Assembly (NCBI RefSeq): GCF_016918015.1
Contig: NZ_JAERMK010000025.1
Span: 1 to 64,000 of the forward strand
Length of the DNA: 64,000 nucleotides
Reading direction: 5' to 3'
DNA from: Glycomyces sp. YM15
GTDB lineage: Bacteria > Actinomycetota > Actinomycetes > Mycobacteriales > Micromonosporaceae
A program made the position numbers and the translations under genes. The notes beneath the pieces were generated by a model that saw nothing but the letters and a program-made list of their open reading frames with translations, made no database searches and was not told where the DNA came from. The stretch's first letter is position 1, and every line of letters starts with the position of its first letter. This document shows positions 50,757 through 59,021 of this stretch, piece by piece.

Positions 50757-52117
50757 CGGAGCAAACCTACGGCTCGCAAGCATCGCCGAGGGTGCAGACC
50801 TACGGCTCGCAAGCATCGCCGAGGACGCGGATCGAACGCCTCGAAGTCCACGACGTGCGGTTCCCGACCGCGACCGCCGGCGACGGCTCGGACTCGATCA
50901 ACCGCGCCGACTACTCGGCCTGCTACGTCGAGCTGTTCACCGACGGCGGCCCCACCGGCACCGGCTTCACCTTCACCGGCGGACGCGGCACCGAGATCGT
51001 CGCCCAAGCCGTGAAGGCCTTCGCGCACCTCGTCACCGGCAAGACCGTCGAGGAGATCTTCGCCAACCCCGTCGAGTTCTCTCGCTCGATCATCCAGGAA
51101 CCGCAGATCCGCTGGCTCGGCCCCGAGAAGGGCGCCACCCACATGGCCGTCGGCGCCATCGTCAACGCCGTCTGGGACCTGCGCGCCAAGCTCGAAGGCA
51201 AGCCCATGTGGCGGCTCCTCGCCGAAATGGACTCCGCCGAACTCGCCGCCCAGATCGACTACCGGCACATCGAGGACGAGCTCACCCCCGCCGAAGCCGA
51301 AGCGATCCTCGACGAAGGCCGCATCGGCTACGAGGACCGCCTCAAGGTCCTCCAGAACGACGGCTTCCCCGCGTACACCACCTCCGTCGGCTGGCTCGGC
51401 TACGACGACGACAAGGTCCGCGCCCTCACCGAGCGGGCCGTCGCCGAAGGCTGGAGCGCCGCCAAGATGAAAGTCGGCTCGCCCGACGTCGCCGACGACG
51501 TGCGCCGCGCCGGCATCATCCGCGACGTCCTCGGCCCCGACCGCCTGCTCATGATGGACGCCAACCAGATCTGGTCCGTCCCCGAAGCCATCGAGAACAT
51601 GAAGCACCTCGCGGCCTTCGACCCCTACTGGATCGAAGAGCCCACCCACCCCGACGACATCCTCGGCCACGCCAGGATCGCCAAGGCCGTCAACCCGATC
51701 CGCGTCGCCACCGGCGAAGTCGCCGCCAACCGCGTCATCTTCAAACAGCTCCTCCAGGCCGAGGCCATCCAGGTCTGCCAGATCGACGCCTGCCGCGTCG
51801 CCGGCATCCCCGAAGTCCTCGCCACCCTCCTCATGGCCGCCAAGCACGGCGTCGACGTCTGCCCGCACTCCGGCGGCGTGGGCCTCTGCGAATACGTGCA
51901 GCACCTCGGCATGTTCGAATACCTTCGAGTGGGGAAGACCTTGGAGGGCCGCATGATCGAGTACGTCGACCACCTGCACGAGCACTACACCGACCCGGTC
52001 ACGGTCGTCGACGGGCGCTACCGCCTGCCCACCCAGCCCGGGTACTCGGTCACGCTCAAGGACGAATCCATCGCGGAATTCTCGTTCCCGAACGGCCCGG
52101 CATGGCGGCGCCCGTGA
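50753..52117 (+). CDS. L-fuconate dehydratase-family enolase (possible altronate/galactonate dehydratase)
   Basis: A 454-residue enolase-superfamily acid-sugar dehydratase. Catalytic features: AAKMKVGS (KxK), MMDANQIW, WIEEPT and ATGEVAANR (metal-binding acids), and VCPHSGGVGLCEYVQHL (His). The start VHDVRFPTATAGDGSDSIN and late MIEYVDHLHEHY match fuconate dehydratases. A characterised Xanthomonas member also dehydrates galactonate, arabinonate and altronate, so beside uxaC and a uronate reductase it may convert altronate or mannonate to KDG. An 11-residue segment near the N-terminus is duplicated in tandem. The start is the GTG overlapping the uxaC stop; a later start after the repeat is possible. 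Confidence 0.85.
   Translation: MTEQTYGSQASPRVQTYGSQASPRTRIERLEVHDVRFPTATAGDGSDSINRADYSACYVELFTDGGPTGTGFTFTGGRGTEIVAQAVKAFAHLVTGKTVEEIFANPVEFSRSIIQEPQIRWLGPEKGATHMAVGAIVNAVWDLRAKLEGKPMWRLLAEMDSAELAAQIDYRHIEDELTPAEAEAILDEGRIGYEDRLKVLQNDGFPAYTTSVGWLGYDDDKVRALTERAVAEGWSAAKMKVGSPDVADDVRRAGIIRDVLGPDRLLMMDANQIWSVPEAIENMKHLAAFDPYWIEEPTHPDDILGHARIAKAVNPIRVATGEVAANRVIFKQLLQAEAIQVCQIDACRVAGIPEVLATLLMAAKHGVDVCPHSGGVGLCEYVQHLGMFEYLRVGKTLEGRMIEYVDHLHEHYTDPVTVVDGRYRLPTQPGYSVTLKDESIAEFSFPNGPAWRRP
50761..50826. repeat. 33-bp tandem duplication at the 5' end of the fuconate-dehydratase-like gene
   Basis: Two adjacent 33-bp units (50761-50793 and 50794-50826) are nearly identical and encode QTYGSQASPRV and QTYGSQASPRT. 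They sit before the conserved start of the enolase domain and keep the frame. Confidence 0.8.
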
Positions 52118-53475
52118 GAGAGGTGCTGAACAACTCCGTCCTGAAGCGGCTCCCCGGGGACGTGCAAGTCCCCGGGGACCGCCCCCAGACCTCCGGCGTC
52201 CTCCACCTCGGTGCCGGTGCCTTCCACCGCGCCCACCAGGCCGTCTACACCGACGACACCGACTGGGGCATCACCGTCGCCGCACCCCGCTCCCGCGACG
52301 TCATCGACGCCCTCGCCGAGCAGGACGGCCTCTTCTCCGTCGCGACCCTCGGCCCCGAGGGCGCCTCGACGCGCGTCATAGGCTCGATCGTCGACACCGT
52401 CCACATCGCCTCCGAACACCGGCGGGCCGTGGACCTCGTCGCCGCCGAGACCACCCACGTCGTCACCCTCACCGTCACCGAGAAGGCCTACCGCGACCCC
52501 AACGGCGTCCCCGGCCTCCTCGCCGAAGGCCTCGCGAAGCGCGCCGCCCAAGGCGGACCACCCCTCACCGTCCTCTGCTGCGACAACCTGCCCGACAACG
52601 GCAAGACCACCCGCGCCGCCGTCGAACCCCTCCTCGACCCGGCCACGCTCGCCTGGGCCGACGAGCACGTCACCTTCCCCTCCAGCATGGTCGACCGCAT
52701 CGTCCCCGCCTCCACCAAGACCACCTACGAAAGGGCCCTCGGCGAACTCGGCGTCACCGACCTCGCCGCCGTCGAAGCCGAACCCTTCACCCAGTGGGTC
52801 ATCGAAGACGACTTCGCCGGACCCCGCCCCGCCTGGGACGCCACCTACACCCACGACGTCGCCGGATGGGAGCGCTTGAAACTCCGCACCCTCAACGGCG
52901 TCCACTCCACCCTCGCCTACCTCGGCGCGCTCGCCGACATCGAGACCATCAGCGACACCCTCGCCCTCCCCGGCGCCGAGGCGTTCGCCCGCTGGCTCAT
53001 CGCCGAGCAGATCGCGCCCAGCCTCACCCCGCCCGACGGGCAGGACACCGTCGAATACGGCGAAGGCGTCCTCGACCGCTTCAGGAACCCCGGCATCCGC
53101 CACCGATGCCTCCAGATCGCCATGGACGGCTCCCAGAAGCTCCCGCAGCGGCTCTTCGCCACCATCGCCGACCTCGCCGAAGCACGCGTCGACCTCGACC
53201 TCATCGCGCTCCCGCTCGCCGCCTGGACCCGCTTCTGCGCAGGCAAGAGCGACAACGGCACCGAACTGCCGCTCGACGACCCGCTCAAAGACGCCATCCG
53301 CCAGAGCCTCACCGCCGCCGGGGCCAACCCCGCCGCACGCGTCGACGCTATCCTCGGGCTCCACCAGATCGTCCCCGAAACCGTCGCCGACAACCACCAG
53401 CTGCGCCGGGCCGCCGCCAAATGGCTGCGCGAACTCGACCGGCACGGCGTCGCCACCACACTGGAGCACTTGTGA
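52102..53475 (+). CDS. Mannitol dehydrogenase-family oxidoreductase, probable fructuronate/tagaturonate reductase
   Basis: A 457-residue long-chain polyol dehydrogenase. The N-terminal NAD site is SGVLHLGAGAFHRAHQAVYTDD. Later come VVTLTVTEKAYR, CCDNLPDNGKTTRAAV, FPSSMVDRIVP and KLRTLNGVHSTLAYLGAL, which holds the catalytic Lys-x5-Asn/His-type motif. Family members include mannitol dehydrogenase, UxuB and UxaB; directly after uronate isomerase the last two are favoured. It would reduce fructuronate to mannonate or tagaturonate to altronate with NADH. ATG 52102 overlaps the upstream gene by 16 nt; GTG 52114 (4-nt GTGA overlap) is equally plausible. Confidence 0.85.
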   Translation: MAAPVREVLNNSVLKRLPGDVQVPGDRPQTSGVLHLGAGAFHRAHQAVYTDDTDWGITVAAPRSRDVIDALAEQDGLFSVATLGPEGASTRVIGSIVDTVHIASEHRRAVDLVAAETTHVVTLTVTEKAYRDPNGVPGLLAEGLAKRAAQGGPPLTVLCCDNLPDNGKTTRAAVEPLLDPATLAWADEHVTFPSSMVDRIVPASTKTTYERALGELGVTDLAAVEAEPFTQWVIEDDFAGPRPAWDATYTHDVAGWERLKLRTLNGVHSTLAYLGALADIETISDTLALPGAEAFARWLIAEQIAPSLTPPDGQDTVEYGEGVLDRFRNPGIRHRCLQIAMDGSQKLPQRLFATIADLAEARVDLDLIALPLAAWTRFCAGKSDNGTELPLDDPLKDAIRQSLTAAGANPAARVDAILGLHQIVPETVADNHQLRRAAAKWLRELDRHGVATTLEHL

Positions 53476-54605
53476 CCGAGACCCGCACGCCCCGCATCGC
53501 CCTCGTGGGCGCCAACGGATACGGCCTGCACCACCGCCACAACCTCGAACCCCGCCGCCGCAGCGGCGAACTCGACTTCGTGGCCCTGTGCGACACCGCC
53601 GAGATCTACGAGGACGACGCCATCCCCGTCGGCGACCTCCCCGTCTTCGACGACTACCAGGCCATGCTCGACGCCACCGACCCCGACGTCGTCATCATCG
53701 CCACCCCGCCCCCCACGCACCTGCCCATCGCCAGCGCCGCGATGCGCCACGGCGCCGACGTCTACCTCGAGAAGCCCCCGGTCGCGAACCTCGCCGAATA
53801 CGCCGCGCTCTACGCGGTCATGACCGAGACCGGCCGCAACGTCCAGGTCGGCTTCCAAGCCCTCGGCTCCCACGCGTTCAACGCCCTCCGCGACGCCATC
53901 GAAGCCGGAGAGCTCGGCGACGTCGAAGCCGTCTCGGTCGCGGGCTCCTGGCGCCGCCCCGACTCCTACTACCGCCGCTCCCCTTGGGCCGGAAAGCGAG
54001 AGGCGAACGGCACCCTCATCGCCGACGGCGCCCTCGCCAATCCGTTCGCGCACGCCTCCCAGGAGGCCATCGCGCTGGCGGGGGACTGGCCGCTGGACGG
54101 CGAGATCGAGCTCGAGCGCCTGCGCACCCGCGAGAACATCGAAGTGGACGACACCGCCGTCTGGCGCGCGACCAACAAGAACGGCGTGCAGATCACGGTG
54201 GCCGTGACGCTCTGCGGCGACCGGAAGCTCGAAGGCGACGTGTACGTGCGCGGCACCAAGGGCGAGGCCTGGTTCGAGTACCCGACCGACCGGCTCCTCC
54301 TGCCCGGTGAGTCGGAGCCGAAGCAGTACGGCCGCACGGACCTGCTCGACAACCTGCTGGCGCACCGCAACAAGGGCGTCGGCCTCATCTCGGGTCTGCG
54401 CCGGGCGAAGACCTTCACCGGTGTCCTGGAACGCGTCCTGAACGACCCGATCCCGCGCCTCGTCGACGCCGAGCACCTCGAGCGCGTCAGCGGCACTGAG
54501 CTCCCGAACGACGGGGTGACCATCCTCAAGGGAGCCGACCAGGCGGTCGAAGACGCCGCACGCCAAGGAAAGCTCTTCAGCGAACTCGGCCTGCCCTGGG
54601 CCTGA
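53472..54605 (+). CDS. Gfo/Idh/MocA-family oxidoreductase, second copy
   Basis: A 377-residue NAD(P)-dependent dehydrogenase distinct from the first copy. It has RIALVGANGYGLHHRHNL, VVIIATPPPTHLPIASAAMRHGADVYLEKPP with the EKP motif, and VQVGFQALGSHAFNALRDAIEAGELGDVEAVSVAGSWRR. The DSYYRRSPWAGK region and the C-terminal half are typical of plant-polysaccharide gene clusters. GTG 53472 overlaps the preceding stop as GTGA, so the enolase, reductase and this gene form one tightly coupled unit. The substrate is unknown. Confidence 0.83.
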   Translation: MTETRTPRIALVGANGYGLHHRHNLEPRRRSGELDFVALCDTAEIYEDDAIPVGDLPVFDDYQAMLDATDPDVVIIATPPPTHLPIASAAMRHGADVYLEKPPVANLAEYAALYAVMTETGRNVQVGFQALGSHAFNALRDAIEAGELGDVEAVSVAGSWRRPDSYYRRSPWAGKREANGTLIADGALANPFAHASQEAIALAGDWPLDGEIELERLRTRENIEVDDTAVWRATNKNGVQITVAVTLCGDRKLEGDVYVRGTKGEAWFEYPTDRLLLPGESEPKQYGRTDLLDNLLAHRNKGVGLISGLRRAKTFTGVLERVLNDPIPRLVDAEHLERVSGTELPNDGVTILKGADQAVEDAARQGKLFSELGLPWA

Positions 54606-54612
54606 CTGGGGC

Positions 54613-54648
54613 GACGTCCGCGGGCCCCGCAACGGGTCCGCGGACGTC
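54613..54648 (+). terminator. Terminator of the uronate operon
   Basis: GACGTCCGCGGGCCC and GGGTCCGCGGACGTC form a 15-bp stem with one wobble around a 6-nt loop, 8 nt after the stop. Confidence 0.8.
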
Positions 54649-54660
54649 ACGACTGGGGCT

Positions 54661-54670
54661 GATAGCGTTT
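54661..54670 (+). promoter_or_regulatory. GATAGCGTTT element before the TPR-like gene
   Basis: The same 10-mer is found at 47892-47901. In both places it ends 27 nt before the start codon (54698 and 47929). It includes TAGCGT as a possible -10 box, but no matching -35 is visible here. Confidence 0.4.
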
Positions 54671-54697
54671 CCTCTCCCCCCATAAAAGAGGAACGAC

Positions 54698-55789
54698 ATG
54701 CTCCGACACTTGCCCCAGTACATCCAGATCCGCTATCTGGCCTACCTCACGATCTTCAAAGGCCCAGAAGCCTCGGACGCGGCGACCCGCCTGCTCACGG
54801 GCACATACCCCGCTGAACTGAAGGCGGATTACGAACCACACCCACTCACCGGATTCACTGCCCTCCGCGATCTCGACACTCAGCGGTTCATGCCGCCCTC
54901 CGACACCGAGCTCGAAATCGACAAGGCCGCGAGTGCCGGAGATTGGCGGACGGCGGCTGCCTTGCTCGACCAGACCTGGCGGCGATGGGACGAGCGATCA
55001 CACGTCACCTACCTCCTTTCCAAGGCCGCAGTGAAGAACGACTCGTGGCTCAAGGAGTGGGAGGAGTCCGAACCGGACAATCCGGGAGCGCTGCTGGTCC
55101 GTGCGAACAGAACGGTCAGGTACGCCTGGGAGGTGCGCGGGGCATTGCGCGCCAGACACCTCACCGACAAGCAGATTCATGGCTTTCGGCACTACATCGA
55201 GCTGGCCGAAGGACTCATGGAGCAGGCGATTGCCGCTGCTCCAGAGGACCCGACACCATACCGATACATGCTGCGCATCGCGAGAGGGCGAGGTTGGTCC
55301 CACAGCGCAATGGAGAACCTTTGGGAGGAGTTCACCAGCAGGCACCCCCACGGGTTCGACGGTCATCTGTCAGCGCTCCAGTACTGGTGCGCGAAGTGGC
55401 GAGGTTCGCACGACAAGGCGCGCTCCTTCGCCGTCGCGGCGGCCGAGAACGCACCCAAGGGCACGTTCCTCAGTGTGCTCCCCCTGATCGCGGCGTTCGA
55501 GCAGCACGGGCTGACGGCGCACAGGCAATACCGGACGCGCCAGGTGAAGTCGGCGGTCGATTCCTGCCTGGAGGAGTTGTCCTCATTCGGCGAGGTGGAT
55601 TCCCACATCGTCCGCCAGGTCAGGCATGTGCTGGCGTACTTCCTGAATCGGCTCGGCCGGCACGGGGAGGCCGTCGAGCAGTTCCGAGCGATCGACGGCC
55701 ACATTTTCACGCTCCCGTGGTCGTACTACCCGAATACGGTCCAGGAGTACGGCTGGTTCCGCCGCGACTCGGTGCGCCGGCAGCGCTGA
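54698..55789 (+). CDS. Helical-repeat (TPR-like) protein of unknown function
   Basis: A 363-residue, mostly helical soluble protein with TPR-like elements (AGDWRTAAALLDQTWRRWDE, EGLMEQAIAAAPEDPTPYRYML, FLNRLGRHGEAVEQFRAIDGHI). It is rich in Trp and Tyr and has no signal peptide. Similar long helical-repeat proteins occur in many actinomycetes without a known role. An AAGAGGAAC ribosome-binding site precedes the ATG. It lies between the uronate operon and the pectate lyase but has no evident part in sugar metabolism. Confidence 0.65.
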   Translation: MLRHLPQYIQIRYLAYLTIFKGPEASDAATRLLTGTYPAELKADYEPHPLTGFTALRDLDTQRFMPPSDTELEIDKAASAGDWRTAAALLDQTWRRWDERSHVTYLLSKAAVKNDSWLKEWEESEPDNPGALLVRANRTVRYAWEVRGALRARHLTDKQIHGFRHYIELAEGLMEQAIAAAPEDPTPYRYMLRIARGRGWSHSAMENLWEEFTSRHPHGFDGHLSALQYWCAKWRGSHDKARSFAVAAAENAPKGTFLSVLPLIAAFEQHGLTAHRQYRTRQVKSAVDSCLEELSSFGEVDSHIVRQVRHVLAYFLNRLGRHGEAVEQFRAIDGHIFTLPWSYYPNTVQEYGWFRRDSVRRQR

Positions 55790-55805
55790 CCGCGTTCACG
55801 GAGTC

Positions 55806-55835
55806 CGGGCCCCCGACGGCGACGCCGAGGGCCCG
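55806..55835. terminator. Possible shared terminator of the TPR-like and pectate lyase genes
   Basis: CGGGCCC (55806-55812) pairs with GGGCCCG (55829-55835), with extra CGGCG/CGCCG pairing inside. It lies between two converging stops. Confidence 0.4.
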
Positions 55836-55852
55836 ACGGCTCGACCGGTCGT

Positions 55853-57256
55853 CTAACGTGCTCCGGCGCCGCCGCTCACGATCGACGCGACCTGCGAGGG
55901 CGTGTCGAGGGAGAACGAGTACGGGACGCTGCCGACGGACCCGCTGGAGACGGGCGTCGGGGAGCTGACCAGGTGGTTGTTGCGCGAGACGACCCGGCCC
56001 GCGGGCGAGTCGCCCTGGCCGAGGTCGACGGCTCGGTTGCAGTTCTCGAGGTAGTTGCCCTCGAAGATGACGCCGGCCTCCATGGTCGTCGCGACGCAGT
56101 ACGAGCCGATGTTGCGGTAGTAGTTGTTGTAGACGTGCACCGGGTTGCCGAAGCGGACCCGTGGCGTGCGCTGGTTGGTGCCGTTGAAGTAGTTGTGGTG
56201 GTAGGACACTCGCAGGTGTCCGCGGTCCTGGCTTCCGTTCGAGTCGGAGTGGCCGAGCAGGCAGGTCTTGTCGGTGCCGTTGAACCGGTTCCAGGAGACG
56301 GTCACGAAGTCGGACGCGCGCTTGATGTCGCAGGCCCCGTCGTAGCCGGGCTGGAAGGTGTTGTGGTCGATCCAGATGTTGGTCGAGCCTTCCTGGACGT
56401 TGATGCCGTCGTCGGAGTAGTCCCGGAAGGTCATGTTCTGGATGATGACGTTCCGGTCGCCGCTGATGTTGAGCCCGCCGCCGGTGAAGGTCGCGCCGGA
56501 GTTGCCGACGATCGTGGTGTTCGATCCGACGCGGACCATGCCCGACAGGGCGATGGTGCCGCTGACGCGCACGACCTTCGCGGAGTCGCCGGACACCGCC
56601 GAGGCGAACGCCGAGGCCGAGGTGACGGTGACCGGCGAGGCGCTGCCGCCGCCGGTCGTGCCGCCGTTCTGGGTCGCCCAGCCGGCCAGCCCGCCGGTCT
56701 GTTGCGTGCCGACCGGCACGAGTTGCCACTGCTGGTTCACCGCGCCGGTCGCGTCGTACTGGGAGATGCGGGAGCCTGCCGCGGACGACCACTCCCAGAC
56801 GTCGAGGGCCTTGCCGGAGAACCGGTTGACGAACGTGGCGTAGCCGCCGGACTCGTTCACCAGCCACTGCTGGTTGGTGGCGTTGAGGTCGTTCCACTGC
56901 GCGATGGTCGCGCCGTTCTCGGCGTTCCACTCCCACACGTCGAACACCAGGTTCGAGTGCCGGGCCTGGATGCGGTAGTAGCCGCCGCCGGAGTCGAGGA
57001 AGCGGAACTGCTGGTTGGTGCCGCCCGTCTGGTTGTACTGGACGATCTCGGCGCCGCCCGCGGTGCTCGCGTTGAGCACGTCGAGGACGAGGCCGGAGTG
57101 CCGGGACTTGAGGTGGTACCACGTGCCGGTCTGGACCGCGTGTGCCGGGCTCGCGGCCAGGAGTCCCGCGCTCGCGGCGGCGGGTACGGCCGCGGTGAGG
57201 CCCGCGACCTTCCAGAATCGGCGCCGGGAGTACCGGCCGTCGAGGATGTTCCCCAT
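55853..57256 (-). CDS. Secreted pectate lyase (PL1) with N-terminal ricin-type lectin domain
   Basis: A 467-residue extracellular enzyme that cleaves polygalacturonate by beta-elimination. It has a Tat signal (SRRRFWKVAGLTAA, cleavage after SPAHA), then a ricin B/CBM13 domain with repeated NQQW/NQQF motifs at about residues 45-180. After a Gly/Ser/Thr linker the PL1 right-handed beta-helix has NVIIQNMTFRDYSDDGINV, IWIDHNTFQPGYDGACDIK, VTVSWNRFNG and VSYHHNYFNGTNQRTPRVRFG (calcium-binding acids and the catalytic Arg). Its products would be taken up and fed to the uronate operon nearby. No transporter is in the window. Confidence 0.93.
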   Translation of the reverse strand: MGNILDGRYSRRRFWKVAGLTAAVPAAASAGLLAASPAHAVQTGTWYHLKSRHSGLVLDVLNASTAGGAEIVQYNQTGGTNQQFRFLDSGGGYYRIQARHSNLVFDVWEWNAENGATIAQWNDLNATNQQWLVNESGGYATFVNRFSGKALDVWEWSSAAGSRISQYDATGAVNQQWQLVPVGTQQTGGLAGWATQNGGTTGGGSASPVTVTSASAFASAVSGDSAKVVRVSGTIALSGMVRVGSNTTIVGNSGATFTGGGLNISGDRNVIIQNMTFRDYSDDGINVQEGSTNIWIDHNTFQPGYDGACDIKRASDFVTVSWNRFNGTDKTCLLGHSDSNGSQDRGHLRVSYHHNYFNGTNQRTPRVRFGNPVHVYNNYYRNIGSYCVATTMEAGVIFEGNYLENCNRAVDLGQGDSPAGRVVSRNNHLVSSPTPVSSGSVGSVPYSFSLDTPSQVASIVSGGAGAR

Positions 57257-57317
57257 GAGCAGAGATCCTTTCGGAGGGGATGAGAGACTAAGACATCGAT
57301 GACGCTCGATGTGAGGA

Positions 57318-57354
57318 TGTTAGCGCTCTCCCGAGAATCTTGGCAAGCAGTTGC
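57318..57354. promoter_or_regulatory. Operator-like sites in the pectate lyase promoter
   Basis: ATGTTAGCGCTCTCCC (57318-57333) resembles LacI-family operators with a central AGCGCT. GGCAAGCAGTTGC (57342-57354) recurs with one change upstream of the acetyl esterase (57946-57958). Both lie 60-100 nt upstream of the lyase start. Confidence 0.5.
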
Positions 57355-57380
57355 AGTGAGTCCGTCCAAAATATAAAGCG

Positions 57381-57410
57381 ACGGGGCCGGCGAGACGCCG
57401 TCGGCCCCGT
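57381..57410. terminator. Terminator after the gutted pectate lyase
   Basis: ACGGGGCCG and CGGCCCCGT pair over 9 bp with a GC-rich loop, 30 nt beyond the pseudogene stop on the minus strand. Confidence 0.6.
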
Positions 57411-57442
57411 CTGGCGCGTGTGGCGCGCAGAGGCGCGTGGGG

Positions 57443-57929
57443 CTACTTCGCGCCGGCGCCCTCGCCGACGATGCCCGGCACGGCGTCGGCCGCGTCGGCC
57501 GCGTACTCGTACGGCAGCGCGGTGTCGACCGAGCCCGCGGTGAGGATCTCCCCGGGGCCGTCGAGGACGTTGTCCATCGCGACGAGGCGGCCCGGTGCCG
57601 AGTCGCCCTCGCCGATGCGGGTCCCAGTCGTTCATCCCCGAGATCGTGATCTCGTCGCCGAGACGGACGATGAGTCCGCCTTCACCGATCGCGGCCGGGA
57701 ACTCGTCGGTGCCGGGGGCGGCGACCTCTTCGGGGCCGCCGGTGACGCCGCCGTTCTGGCTCGGCCATCCGAGCGGGCCGTCCTGCGCGGGAGCGACCTG
57801 ATCGAGGGCGGGCTCTTCTGCGCCGGCGTACTGGGTCGCCCAACGCCCAGACGCCCAGACGCCCAGACCGCTCGTGGCCGCTGCAGCGCCCGCACGCCGA
57901 AATGAAGGGAAATGAATCGATATGCTCAC
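57443..57929 (-). pseudogene. Gutted second pectate lyase (internal deletion and frameshift)
   Basis: The 5' frame from the GTG at 57929 gives a signal-like N-terminus (FPSFRRAGAAAATSGLG), then GGPEEVAAPGTDEFPAAIGE, GGLIVRLGDEITISGM: the N-terminal edge of a PL1 domain. It then jumps, with a change of frame near 57620, to GEGDSAPGRLVAMDNVLDGP and ends PGIVGEGAGAK. That tail matches the intact lyase's GQGDSPAGRVVSRNNHLVSS and IVSGGAGAR. The central catalytic beta-helix, roughly 180 residues, is missing, so it cannot be active. Short repeats (GGGCGTCT units, 57841-57870) lie near its 5' end. Confidence 0.75.
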
Positions 57930-57945
57930 CCGGTGAGAGTGGCAG

Positions 57946-57958
57946 GGCAAGCGGTTGC
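57946..57958. promoter_or_regulatory. Operator-like site before the acetyl esterase
   Basis: GGCAAGCGGTTGC is nearly palindromic and is shared with the pectate lyase promoter (GGCAAGCAGTTGC). It lies between the divergent pseudogene and esterase and resembles LacI-family sites with a central CG. Confidence 0.5.
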
Positions 57959-57996
57959 GATTGCAATAGTTCGTTTGGTCGTGCTACAAACTCTCC

Positions 57997-58965
57997 ATGG
58001 CTCTTTTCGACCTTCCCCTTGAACAGCTTCGCGAATACCGCCCGGAGGTGCCCGAACCGGCCGACTTCGACGAATTCTGGAAGTCCACGCTCACCGACGC
58101 GGCCACCCACGACCTCGACGTCAGGCTTGAACCGTTCGCGACCGACCTGGTCCAGGTGGAGGTCCACGACGTCGTCTTCGCCGGCTTCGGCGGCCACCCC
58201 ATCAAGGCCTGGCTCGTCAAGCCCAAGGGCGTCGAAGGCCCGCTTCCCTGCGTCGTCGAGTACATCGGCTACTCCGGCGGCCGCTCCTACCCGTGGGCGC
58301 ACACCACCTATCCCGCCGCCGGCTGGGCCCACCTCGTCATGGACACCCGCGGCCAGGGCTTCGGCAACTGGCAGCCCGGCGACACCGGCGACCCCTACGG
58401 CACCACCGGACCCACCAACAAGGGCTGGATGACCCAGGGCATCGAAGACCCCGAGCACTACTACTACCGGCGCGTCTTCACCGACGCGGTCCGCGCCGTC
58501 GACGTCGCCAAGGGCCTCGACGGGATCGACCCCGACCGGATCGTGGTCGCGGGCGGCAGCCAGGGCGGCGGCATCGCCCAGGCCGTCGGAGGGCTGCGCG
58601 ACGACCTCGCCGGCGCGATGATCGACGTGCCGTTCCTGACCTACTTCCGCCGCGCCGCCACGATCACCGACTCCTATCCCTACAAGGAGATCGGTGAATT
58701 CCTCTCGGGCCAGCGCCTGAGCGAGGAGCGGGCGTTCGCGACCCTCGACTACTTCGACGGCCTCAACTTCGCCGCCCGCGGCACCGCCCCCGCGCTCTAC
58801 TCGGTCGCCCTCATGGACGACGTCTGCCCGCCCTCCACCGTGTTCGCGGCCTACAACCGCTGGCAGGGCGAGAAGCGGATCACCGTGTGGCCGTGGAACG
58901 GCCACGAAGGCGGCGGCATCCTGCAGCGCGGCGAGCAACTCAAGTTCCTGGCAGCGCACCGCTAG
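57997..58965 (+). CDS. Acetylxylan esterase-type hydrolase (CE7 family)
   Basis: A 322-residue alpha/beta-hydrolase matching family CE7 (acetylxylan esterase/cephalosporin-C deacetylase). It begins LPLEQLREYRPEVPEPADFDEFW. The oxyanion region is RGQGFGNW, the nucleophile is Ser in GGSQGGGIAQAV, the acid is in ALMDDVCPPSTVFAAYN, and the His is in WPWNGHEGGG. There is no signal peptide, so it acts inside the cell, removing acetyl groups from imported oligosaccharides. Sitting next to pectate lyase and a shared operator, it is likely part of the same plant-polysaccharide response. Confidence 0.92.
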   Translation: MALFDLPLEQLREYRPEVPEPADFDEFWKSTLTDAATHDLDVRLEPFATDLVQVEVHDVVFAGFGGHPIKAWLVKPKGVEGPLPCVVEYIGYSGGRSYPWAHTTYPAAGWAHLVMDTRGQGFGNWQPGDTGDPYGTTGPTNKGWMTQGIEDPEHYYYRRVFTDAVRAVDVAKGLDGIDPDRIVVAGGSQGGGIAQAVGGLRDDLAGAMIDVPFLTYFRRAATITDSYPYKEIGEFLSGQRLSEERAFATLDYFDGLNFAARGTAPALYSVALMDDVCPPSTVFAAYNRWQGEKRITVWPWNGHEGGGILQRGEQLKFLAAHR

Positions 58966-58979
58966 ACGACATGAGAAAC

Positions 58980-59010
58980 AGGGGGCGTGACCGTTGCGGT
59001 CACGCCCCCT
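58980..59010. terminator. Bidirectional terminator between the esterase and hisN
   Basis: AGGGGGCGTGACCG and its exact complement form a 14-bp stem around TTG, between converging stops. Confidence 0.85.
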
Positions 59011-59021
59011 TCCGCTTCGTC

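Noticed and set aside
52102-53475. Mannitol 2-dehydrogenase for mannitol use
   Set aside because: The family allows it, but tight coupling to uronate isomerase and an acid-sugar dehydratase makes fructuronate/tagaturonate reduction more likely. No mannitol transport or kinase gene is near.
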